The position numbers were made by a program, and so were the translations under genes. The notes under the pieces were generated by a model. The model had not been told where the DNA came from. It saw only the letters and a program-made list of their open reading frames with translations, and searched no databases. A stretch of DNA of 10,286 bases from Thermodesulfovibrionales bacterium (GTDB taxonomy: Bacteria > Nitrospirota > Thermodesulfovibrionia > Thermodesulfovibrionales > UBA1546), in NCBI GenBank assembly GCA_030018605.1, contig JASEHP010000043.1:1-10286 (forward strand). The letters run 5' to 3'. Within the stretch, counting starts at the first letter, position 1; every line of letters begins with the position of its first letter. This document shows, one piece after another, positions 1 through 6,225 of the stretch.

Positions 1-49
1 TTTAGATGATTTAACCAGTACCTTCTCGGTTACATTTTAGATGATTTAA
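1..49. repeat. Two copies of a 14-base direct repeat upstream of pilB-A
   Basis: The 14-mer TTTAGATGATTTAA occurs at 1-14 and again at 36-49, a period of 35 bases. The first copy touches the window edge, so the array could continue upstream. The bases between the copies (15-35) are not repeated. It lies 46 bases upstream of the pilB-A start, so a protein-binding or regulatory role is possible. A chance AT-rich repeat or the end of a longer tandem array is equally possible. The repeat is read directly; any function is inference. Confidence 0.5.
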
Positions 50-82
50 TGCGTTTTCTTCCATAATGGTTTCTGTATGGTG

Positions 83-88
83 TAAAAT
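83..88 (+). promoter_or_regulatory. Possible -10 element just upstream of the pilB-A start
   Basis: TAAAAT at 83-88 ends six bases before the pilB-A ATG, the spacing expected if transcription began at or near the start codon. No convincing -35 hexamer lies 16-18 bases upstream. The gene has no clear Shine-Dalgarno, which would fit a leaderless message. AT-rich hexamers are common by chance, so this is only a weak candidate. Confidence 0.2.
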
Positions 89-94
89 TAGAAC

Positions 95-606
95 ATGGCA
101 GCCAAATTAGGGCAGATACTCATAACATCAGGAATAATCACAGAGGCGCAGTTGAACGAGGCATTAACAATGCAGAAAAAGGGTGGTGGCAGGATCGGGA
201 CTAGTCTCGTGAAATTAGGGCATATAACCGAGGACAAGCTTGTGACATTTCTGAGCAAACAGTACGGGATGGCAGCAATAGATCTGGCTGAATATAAGAT
301 AGACCCGGCTGTATTGAAACTTATCCCTGCTGACATGGCGAAGAAGTATATGATAATGCCTCTTACGAGGATAGGCGCAACATTGACAGTAGCGATGGCA
401 GACCCTTCAAATGTGTTTGCTGTGGATGACATAAAGTTTATGACAGGGTATAACGTTGAGGTTGTTATAGCGACAGAATCTGCGCTGATAAATGCCATAA
501 CCACATATTACGGAGGCAAAGTTGCAGGGGTTGTGGCTGCCCCCGAGCGGCTCGGGGCAGCGCAAAAGGCGATGAAGCTTGAGGCAAAGGACTATACTCT
601 GTCAGA
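95..606 (+). repeat. Near-identical direct repeat, copy 1 (pilB-A MshEN module)
   Basis: This stretch matches 2003-2514 at a constant offset of 1908 bases. Positions 95-369 are identical to 2003-2277, and homology begins exactly at the ATG. Between 370 and 520 I count nine substitutions (370, 379, 388, 415, 420, 421, 424, 445, 472). Eight are third-codon-position changes and one changes Ala109 to Val. Positions 521-562 are diverged at equal length, 563-606 are identical again, and after 606 the genes fall to ordinary paralog divergence. Confidence 0.97.
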
Positions 607-1915
607 GGAAGGCGGCATTGAGGATGCCTTTGGCGCAGATGAAGGTACTACGGTTGATGTTGATGAGTTTGATCAGGTTGTCGGCAAGGCAATCGGCGAT
701 GTTGAGGTTATAGAAGATAAAGAGGATGCTGAGACTATAAGGGAAGTTGCAGCGCCTATTATAAAGCTTGCTAACGGAATCCTCTTGAACGCAGTAAAGG
801 TCGGCGCAAGCGATATTCATGTGGAACCTTATGAGAATTCTATGAGAGTCAGATACAGGGTTGACGGTGAGTGCCGTATAGTCATGAATCTGCCTGCCAA
901 GATAAAAAATGCTCTTACATCAAGGCTCAAGATAATGGCGCGGCTTGACATCTCGGAAAAAAGGCTTCCGCAGGACGGCAGGATTAAATTAAAGCTCGGG
1001 AAGAAAAGGGAGGTGGATTTCCGTGTCTCCACTGTTCCGTGCCTTTTTGGCGAAAGGACTGTCATGAGGATTCTTGATAAAGCAAATCTGCAGGCCGACC
1101 TTACAAAACTTGGAATAGGAGGCAATGCGCTGAATGATCTTATGGCAGCTCTTGATAAGCCTAACGGCATGATACTTGTGACAGGGCCTACAGGCTGTGG
1201 AAAGACAACAACCCTTTATTCCGCGTTGAACTATCTGAACAAGATAGATGTGAACATATCAACTGCCGAAGACCCTGTTGAATATAACTTTATGGGCATA
1301 AATCAGGTGGCTGTGAAAGAGGATATCGGACTTACATTTGCCGCTGCCCTGCGGTCTTTTTTAAGGCAGGACCCTGATATCATCATGGTTGGAGAGGTTC
1401 GTGATTTTGAGACAGCTGAGATTGCAATCAAGGCAGCTTTGACAGGACATCTTGTCCTGAGCACCTTGCATACAAATGACGCGCCCGGCACTATCAGCAG
1501 ATTACTCAATATGGGAATTGAGCCGTTCCTTGTGGCGGCATCGGTTATTCTCATAGCATCGCAGAGGCTTGTCAGAAAGATATGCCTCCAGTGCAAAGAG
1601 GAAGAAAAGATTCCGGTGCCGGCCTTGGTAAAATTAGGGTTTTCAGAGGAGGAAGCAAATTCTATAAAATGCTACAGAGGAAGGGGCTGCCCTGCGTGCG
1701 GCAATACAGGATATAAAGGTAGGATAGGCATTTATGAAGTGATGCCGATGAAAGATGCACTAAAGGAACTTACGCTGGAAGGGGCGTCAGCGGATGAGAT
1801 AAGGCGGACTGCCGTACAACTCGGCATGGAAACATTAAGGATGAGCGGTTTAACAAAAGTAAAAGATGGGATTACTTCTGTGGAAGGAATAGCGAGGGCA
1901 ACATTTGGAGACTGA
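95..1915 (+). CDS. pilB: Type IV pilus extension ATPase PilB, first tandem copy (PilB-A)
   Basis: This is a 606-residue cytoplasmic motor ATPase of the GspE/PilB family that drives pilin assembly at the PilC platform. Residues 4-57 hold two MshEN motifs (starting KLG at 4 and RIG at 33), a known cyclic di-GMP-binding fold; the MshEN domain ends near residue 140. A variable acidic linker (about 145-215) follows, then the ATPase: SDIHVEPYE near 239, Walker A GPTGCGKTT at 364-372, Walker B with Glu434 in VGEVRD, and the His box TGHLVLSTLHTND from 450. A zinc knuckle is formed by Cys497, Cys500, Cys532 and Cys535. An in-frame TAG two codons upstream fixes the ATG at 95, although no good Shine-Dalgarno is seen. 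Oddities relative to copy B are Cys368 in the P-loop and VDGEC where copy B has VDGVL. The length is slightly above the usual 560-580 residues. Family assignment is secure; division of labour between the copies is unknown. Confidence 0.95.
   Translation: MAAKLGQILITSGIITEAQLNEALTMQKKGGGRIGTSLVKLGHITEDKLVTFLSKQYGMAAIDLAEYKIDPAVLKLIPADMAKKYMIMPLTRIGATLTVAMADPSNVFAVDDIKFMTGYNVEVVIATESALINAITTYYGGKVAGVVAAPERLGAAQKAMKLEAKDYTLSEEGGIEDAFGADEGTTVDVDEFDQVVGKAIGDVEVIEDKEDAETIREVAAPIIKLANGILLNAVKVGASDIHVEPYENSMRVRYRVDGECRIVMNLPAKIKNALTSRLKIMARLDISEKRLPQDGRIKLKLGKKREVDFRVSTVPCLFGERTVMRILDKANLQADLTKLGIGGNALNDLMAALDKPNGMILVTGPTGCGKTTTLYSALNYLNKIDVNISTAEDPVEYNFMGINQVAVKEDIGLTFAAALRSFLRQDPDIIMVGEVRDFETAEIAIKAALTGHLVLSTLHTNDAPGTISRLLNMGIEPFLVAASVILIASQRLVRKICLQCKEEEKIPVPALVKLGFSEEEANSIKCYRGRGCPACGNTGYKGRIGIYEVMPMKDALKELTLEGASADEIRRTAVQLGMETLRMSGLTKVKDGITSVEGIARATFGD
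536..561 (+). repeat. GC-rich in-frame palindrome in the pilB-A interdomain linker
   Basis: The left arm (536-547) and right arm (551-561) form an 11-base-pair stem with one unpaired C in the run of Cs and a CGG loop at 548-550. It encodes AAPERLGAA in the linker after the MshEN domain. The aligned stretch of pilB-B has the same length but no palindrome, and the two genes differ mainly here within an otherwise near-identical module. It could be an in-frame palindromic element, an RNA hairpin, or chance in a variable linker. Confidence 0.65.
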
Positions 1916-1933
1916 AGAATGAATTTAAAGAAA

Positions 1934-1980
1934 AGGGTTCAAGGTGTCAAGTAATTTAAAAATTCTGTTGCTCGAACCCT
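1934..1980. repeat. Inverted repeat between the two pilB genes
   Basis: The arms AGGGTTCAAG (1934-1943) and CTCGAACCCT (1971-1980) pair over ten bases, with one G-T wobble, around a 27-base loop. This fills most of the 87-base pilB-A/pilB-B gap and lies just upstream of the pilB-B Shine-Dalgarno (1994-1998). No T-run follows directly, so it is not a classical intrinsic terminator. It may be a dispersed intergenic palindrome or a structure tuning pilB-B expression. Confidence 0.45.
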
Positions 1981-2002
1981 CGGAACCTGTTTTAGGAGTG
2001 AG

Positions 2003-2514
2003 ATGGCAGCCAAATTAGGGCAGATACTCATAACATCAGGAATAATCACAGAGGCGCAGTTGAACGAGGCATTAACAATGCAGAAAAAGGGTGGTGGCAG
2101 GATCGGGACTAGTCTCGTGAAATTAGGGCATATAACCGAGGACAAGCTTGTGACATTTCTGAGCAAACAGTACGGGATGGCAGCAATAGATCTGGCTGAA
2201 TATAAGATAGACCCGGCTGTATTGAAACTTATCCCTGCTGACATGGCGAAGAAGTATATGATAATGCCTCTTACGAGAATAGGCGCGACATTGACGGTAG
2301 CGATGGCAGACCCTTCAAATGTATTTGTCGTTGATGACATAAAGTTTATGACGGGGTATAACGTTGAGGTTGTTATAGCAACAGAATCTGCGCTGATAAA
2401 TGCCATAACCACATATTACGGAGGCAAAGCTGCTGGGCTTGCGGCTGCCCCGCCTCAAGCACAGACAGCTCAAAAGGCGATGAAGCTTGAGGCAAAGGAC
2501 TATACTCTGTCAGA
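2003..2514 (+). repeat. Near-identical direct repeat, copy 2 (pilB-B MshEN module)
   Basis: This is the partner of 95-606: perfect identity over 2003-2277, scattered and mostly synonymous differences to 2428, a diverged 42-base stretch, then identity over 2471-2514. The sequences upstream of the two ATGs are unrelated. Because the offset (1908) is divisible by three, a crossover between the copies would keep the reading frame. Confidence 0.97.
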
Positions 2515-3832
2515 CACTGACATTACAGGCGAAGAAGAGGTCGGAGCTTTAGGAGAAGGGCATACGGTTGATGTTGATGAATTTGACAGGATTGTCGGTG
2601 ATGCGCTTGATGATGTTGAGCATGTCACTGAAGATGAGATGCTGGGCGCAAGAGGGGAGATTGAGGAGCCGATTGTAAAACTTGTAAGCGGTATTCTTAT
2701 AAATGCGATAAAAATAGGCGCAAGCGATATTCATATTGAGCCTTACGAGAACTCTGTGAGAGTCAGATACAGGGTTGATGGTGTTCTGGCCCTGGCAATG
2801 AATCTGCCGTTGAGGATTAAAAACTCCGTAGTCTCAAGGCTGAAGATAATGGCTAAACTTGATATCTCGGAAAGGCGGCTTCCTCAGGATGGCAGGATTA
2901 AGCTCAGGCTGGGCAAGAAAAAAGAAGTGGATTTCCGTGTTTCTATCCTCCCCTGTCTTTTTGGAGAGAAGACAGTTATGAGAATTCTTGATAAAGCATC
3001 ATTGCAGGTAGACCTTACAAAACTTGGCTTTGAGGAAGAGGCGTTGCAGAGATTTCTGGAATGTCTTAACAGGCCTTACGGCATGATACTTGTAACAGGC
3101 CCCACAGGAAGCGGAAAGACAACGACCCTCTATTCAGCATTGAATTATCTTAATAAACCCAATATAAACATAATGACTGCCGAAGACCCTATAGAATATA
3201 ATTTCCTCGGGATAAATCAGGTGCAGATGAAAGAGGAAATAGGACTTACCTTTGCCTCTGCCCTGCGGTCTTTTTTAAGGCAGAGCCCCGATATCATACT
3301 TGTCGGTGAGATACGTGATTTTGAGACCGCTGAGATAGCGGTTAAGGCTGCCTTAACAGGACATCTTGTTCTGAGCACCCTGCATACAAACGATGCTCCG
3401 AGCAGTGTAAGCAGATTGATGAATATGGGTATCGAGCCATTTTTAGTGTCATCATCTGTTATACTTATAATGGCTCAGAGGCTGGCGAGAAAGATATGCA
3501 AGGAATGCGAGAAGGAGGAAGAGAAGTTCCCTTTGCCGACTCTTATAAGCATGGGGTTTCCGGAAGAAGAGGCGAAGACTGTTAAGTGTTACAGGGGCAA
3601 GGGGTGCTCAGTATGCAACAACTCAGGTTACAAGGGAAGAATAGCGCTTTATGAAATAATGCTGGTCAATGAGGAGATAAGAAAACTTGTACTTGAAGGG
3701 GCGTCGGCGATTGAACTTAAAAAGGCGGCTATAAGAGGCGGCATGAAGACATTGAGGATGAGCGGGCTGACAAAAGTAAAAGGAGGCGTTACTACAATTG
3801 AAGAAGTGTTGAGAGTTACTTTTGGAGATTAG
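2003..3832 (+). CDS. pilB: Type IV pilus extension ATPase PilB, second tandem copy (PilB-B)
   Basis: This is a 609-residue PilB/GspE-family hexameric motor for pilus extension. Residues 1-142 are the MshEN domain, differing from PilB-A only at residue 109 (Val for Ala). The linker after residue 170 is diverged. The ATPase carries SDIHIEPYE near 241, Walker A GPTGSGKTT at 366-374, catalytic Glu436 in VGEIRD, and a His box from 452. Its zinc knuckle is Cys499, Cys502, Cys535 and Cys538. It reads RQSPD before Walker B where PilB-A has RQDPD. The start has a good Shine-Dalgarno (AGGAG at 1994-1998, four bases before ATG). The stop codon overlaps the pilT Shine-Dalgarno, so this copy is tightly joined to pilT-pilC. 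Its canonical P-loop and position suggest it is the original operon pilB and copy A the addition; that is inference. Confidence 0.96.
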   Translation: MAAKLGQILITSGIITEAQLNEALTMQKKGGGRIGTSLVKLGHITEDKLVTFLSKQYGMAAIDLAEYKIDPAVLKLIPADMAKKYMIMPLTRIGATLTVAMADPSNVFVVDDIKFMTGYNVEVVIATESALINAITTYYGGKAAGLAAAPPQAQTAQKAMKLEAKDYTLSDTDITGEEEVGALGEGHTVDVDEFDRIVGDALDDVEHVTEDEMLGARGEIEEPIVKLVSGILINAIKIGASDIHIEPYENSVRVRYRVDGVLALAMNLPLRIKNSVVSRLKIMAKLDISERRLPQDGRIKLRLGKKKEVDFRVSILPCLFGEKTVMRILDKASLQVDLTKLGFEEEALQRFLECLNRPYGMILVTGPTGSGKTTTLYSALNYLNKPNINIMTAEDPIEYNFLGINQVQMKEEIGLTFASALRSFLRQSPDIILVGEIRDFETAEIAVKAALTGHLVLSTLHTNDAPSSVSRLMNMGIEPFLVSSSVILIMAQRLARKICKECEKEEEKFPLPTLISMGFPEEEAKTVKCYRGKGCSVCNNSGYKGRIALYEIMLVNEEIRKLVLEGASAIELKKAAIRGGMKTLRMSGLTKVKGGVTTIEEVLRVTFGD

Positions 3833-3841
3833 GAGGGATAG

Positions 3842-4933
3842 ATGGCGACACTTTATGACCTGCTGAAAATAATGATAGAAAAGGGGGCATCTGATCTTCA
3901 CATAACAACAGGAAGCCCGCCGCGTGTAAGGATTGACGGGAGACTTGTCCCGCTTGACCATCCGCAATTAGCCCATGCCGAGACAAAAGCGCTATGCTAC
4001 AGCGTTCTTACAGACGCACAGAAACATAAATTTGAAGAAAGCAATGAACTTGACCTGTCATTCGGCGTTAAGGGGCTGAGCAGATTCAGGGCGAATATTT
4101 TTATGCAAAGGGGCGCGGTTGCCGGCGCATTCAGGACCATTCCTTTTCAGATAAAGACATTTCAGGAGTTAGGACTGCCTGAAATTGTCAACGATCTTGT
4201 CAAGAAGCCGCGCGGTTTGATACTTGTTACGGGACCCACAGGGAGCGGCAAATCTACGACCCTTGCCACCATGGTTGACAGAATAAATTCCGAGAGGCAG
4301 GACCATATAATAACTGTAGAGGACCCTATAGAATATATTCATAACCATAAGAAATCTCTGATAAACCAGAGAGAGGTAAATGCTGATACAGTATCTTTTA
4401 AAACTGCCTTGAAGTATGTTCTCAGGCAGGACCCTGATGTCGTGCTCATAGGCGAGATGCGCGACCTTGAAACGATAGAGGCAGCGCTTACGGTGTCGGG
4501 AACTGGTCACTTAACGCTTGCAACTCTTCATACGAATTCTGCTGTCCAGACAATAAACCGTGTAATTGATGTATTCCCGCCGCACCAGCAGGAACAGATA
4601 AGAACTCAGTTGTCATTTGTCCTTGAAGGGGTACTGGCGCAGCAGCTTATAGCCAGGAAGTCCGGACAGGGAAGGGTTCTTGCGGTTGAACTGCTTGTGC
4701 CTAATCCTGCTATAAGAAACCTGATAAGAGAAGACAAGATACATCAGATATATTCCATGATGCAGACCGGACAGGCGAGGTTCGGAATGCAGACGATGAA
4801 TCAGTCTTTATTTGATCTATACACCAGAGGACTTCTATCCTATGAAGATGCTATAGGACGTTCAGTTGTTCCGGATGAGTTAATAACAATGATGCAGAGG
4901 GTGTCGGGAACTGCTGTAAAAGGAATGGGGTAA
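3842..4933 (+). CDS. pilT: Type IV pilus retraction ATPase PilT
   Basis: This 363-residue ATPase is the usual size for PilT. It depolymerises the pilus, giving twitching motility and DNA uptake in systems where it has been studied. The PAS-like N-terminal domain includes GASDLHIT (15-22) and RIDG (30-33). Walker A is GPTGSGKST at 131-139, Walker B lies in DPDVVLIGEMRD (197-208, Glu205), and the His box TGHLTLATLHTNSA spans 221-234. The C-terminal motif AIRNLIRE at 290-297 is the PilT signature that separates it from PilB. There is no MshEN domain or zinc knuckle. The start follows AGGAGGG (3831-3837), which overlaps the pilB-B stop, implying translational coupling. Only three bases separate it from pilC. 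A role as one of several PilT paralogs cannot be excluded. Confidence 0.97.
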   Translation: MATLYDLLKIMIEKGASDLHITTGSPPRVRIDGRLVPLDHPQLAHAETKALCYSVLTDAQKHKFEESNELDLSFGVKGLSRFRANIFMQRGAVAGAFRTIPFQIKTFQELGLPEIVNDLVKKPRGLILVTGPTGSGKSTTLATMVDRINSERQDHIITVEDPIEYIHNHKKSLINQREVNADTVSFKTALKYVLRQDPDVVLIGEMRDLETIEAALTVSGTGHLTLATLHTNSAVQTINRVIDVFPPHQQEQIRTQLSFVLEGVLAQQLIARKSGQGRVLAVELLVPNPAIRNLIREDKIHQIYSMMQTGQARFGMQTMNQSLFDLYTRGLLSYEDAIGRSVVPDELITMMQRVSGTAVKGMG

Positions 4934-4936
4934 CAA

Positions 4937-6151
4937 ATGGCAACAGTGTTTCAGTGGTCGGGTAAGACTACAAGAGGCGTTATAGAATCAGGCGAGATTA
5001 CTGCGGATACAAAAGAAGAGGTTCAAGCGCAGCTCAGAAGAAAAAATATAACACCCACTTTGATTACTGAAAAAAAGGCCGGGAAGAAATTATTCGGCGG
5101 TTTTGGAGAGGGGAGAGTAAATGACAAAGACATAGTTGTATTTACAAGGCAGTTTTCTACAATGATAGATGCAGGGCTTCCGCTTGTGCAGGCGCTTGAT
5201 ATTCTATCAACTCAGGTTGAAAATAAGACACTCTCCAGAGTGCTGGGAGAGGTTAAGGAGAATGTTGAGGCCGGTTCTACTTATGCTGATGCATTGAAGA
5301 AACACCCGAGGGTCTTTTCAGAACTTTATGCAAATATGGTGGCCGCAGGCGAGGCAGGCGGTATCCTTGATACAATCCTTAACAGGCTTGCAGCGTACAT
5401 AGAAAAGGCAATGAAATTAAAAAAGAAGGTTAAAGGCGCGATGGTATATCCGATAGTTGTTTCTACTGTTGCTATTGCCGCGATTGCAATCATAATGATA
5501 TTTGTTGTCCCGACATTTTCTAAGATGTTCGCACAGCTTGGAGGGACACTTCCGCTTCCCACGTTGATGATTATCAGTCTGAGTAAGTTTCTCGCAGGAA
5601 CAGGCGGTATTCTGGTAGGAGGTGCAATAGTTGGCACTGTTGTTGCGCTAAAGCAGTTCAGGCGCACAGCGAAGGGTACGCATATAACAGACAGGATATT
5701 ATTAAAACTGCCCATATTCGGGGCTCTTCTGAATAAAGTTGCCGTGGCAAAGTTCACGCGCACACTCGGGACGCTTGTCAGCAGCGGTGTGCCGATACTG
5801 GAAGGACTTGAGATAACAGCGAAGACTTCAGGCAATAAGGTGATTGAATATGCAGTCATGGAGGTAAGAAAACAAGTTACAGGAGGAAAGACCCTTGCTG
5901 ATCCATTGACCAAAGCCAAGGTATTCCCTCCAATGGTTACCCACATGATTTCTGTAGGCGAAGCAACAGGAGCGCTGGATACAATGCTCAATAAGATTGC
6001 GGATTTCTATGATGATGAAGTTGACGCGGCAGTCAACGCCCTGACATCCATGATGGAGCCCATGTTGATGGTATTCCTCGGCGGGTCCGTAGGCTTTATA
6101 GTAATTGCAATGTATCTGCCGATATTTAAGCTTATTACGCTGATAAAGTGA
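4937..6151 (+). CDS. pilC: Type IV pilus inner-membrane platform protein PilC
   Basis: This 404-residue protein is the polytopic inner-membrane platform on which PilB and PilT act (GspF/PilC family). It has two T2SF domains, about residues 68-191 and 271-394. Each carries the repeated pattern of a FTRQF or FTRTL start, a (L/V)xxGxPxxxxL segment, and a GExxGxLDTxL(N) motif (GEAGGILDTIL at 138-148, GEATGALDTML at 341-351). Predicted membrane segments are near 169-191, 212-237 and 374-396. The N-terminal part (1-65) matches the cytoplasmic extension typical of the family. The gene begins three bases after the pilT stop, with the purine-rich AGGAATGGGG at the pilT end as ribosome binding site. 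Length and features are ordinary. Confidence 0.96.
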   Translation: MATVFQWSGKTTRGVIESGEITADTKEEVQAQLRRKNITPTLITEKKAGKKLFGGFGEGRVNDKDIVVFTRQFSTMIDAGLPLVQALDILSTQVENKTLSRVLGEVKENVEAGSTYADALKKHPRVFSELYANMVAAGEAGGILDTILNRLAAYIEKAMKLKKKVKGAMVYPIVVSTVAIAAIAIIMIFVVPTFSKMFAQLGGTLPLPTLMIISLSKFLAGTGGILVGGAIVGTVVALKQFRRTAKGTHITDRILLKLPIFGALLNKVAVAKFTRTLGTLVSSGVPILEGLEITAKTSGNKVIEYAVMEVRKQVTGGKTLADPLTKAKVFPPMVTHMISVGEATGALDTMLNKIADFYDDEVDAAVNALTSMMEPMLMVFLGGSVGFIVIAMYLPIFKLITLIK

Positions 6152-6154
6152 TTA

Positions 6155-6210
6155 GCGTTATAGCGTTTATTGACTTAAAAGAATCGCTAAAACGCTCAAC
6201 GCCATAACGC
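6155..6210. repeat. Compound inverted repeat between pilC and pilS
   Basis: Two adjacent left arms, GCGTTAT (6155-6161) and AGCGTTT (6162-6168), pair with AAACGCT (6190-6196) and ATAACGC (6204-6210). The 21-base loop is at 6169-6189 and a seven-base bulge (6197-6203) interrupts the right side. Variants of the word AACGC/GCGTT recur throughout the 74-base gap. No T-run follows. This could be a dispersed repeat or an mRNA processing/attenuation structure separating the machinery genes from the regulators. Confidence 0.55.
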
Positions 6211-6225
6211 AATAACGTTTGTATA

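Noticed and set aside
1..49. CRISPR-like array
   Set aside because: Only two 14-base repeats 35 bases apart are present, without palindromic repeat structure or a set of equal spacers.
88..504. Minus-strand open frame with a nearly identical partner at 1939-2412
   Set aside because: Its conservation is fully explained by the near-identical pilB N-terminal repeat on the + strand; the substitutions fall at pilB third positions, which shows selection on pilB, not on the antisense frame.
95..3832. Second PilB copy as a decayed pseudogene
   Set aside because: Both genes are full length with intact Walker A, Walker B glutamate, His box and zinc cysteines.
5326..5991. Long (221-codon) minus-strand open frame
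   Set aside because: It lies wholly within pilC, whose frame has clear T2SF motifs. The antisense translation is hydrophobic as expected from reading the complement of membrane-helix codons, and it matches no family I recognise.
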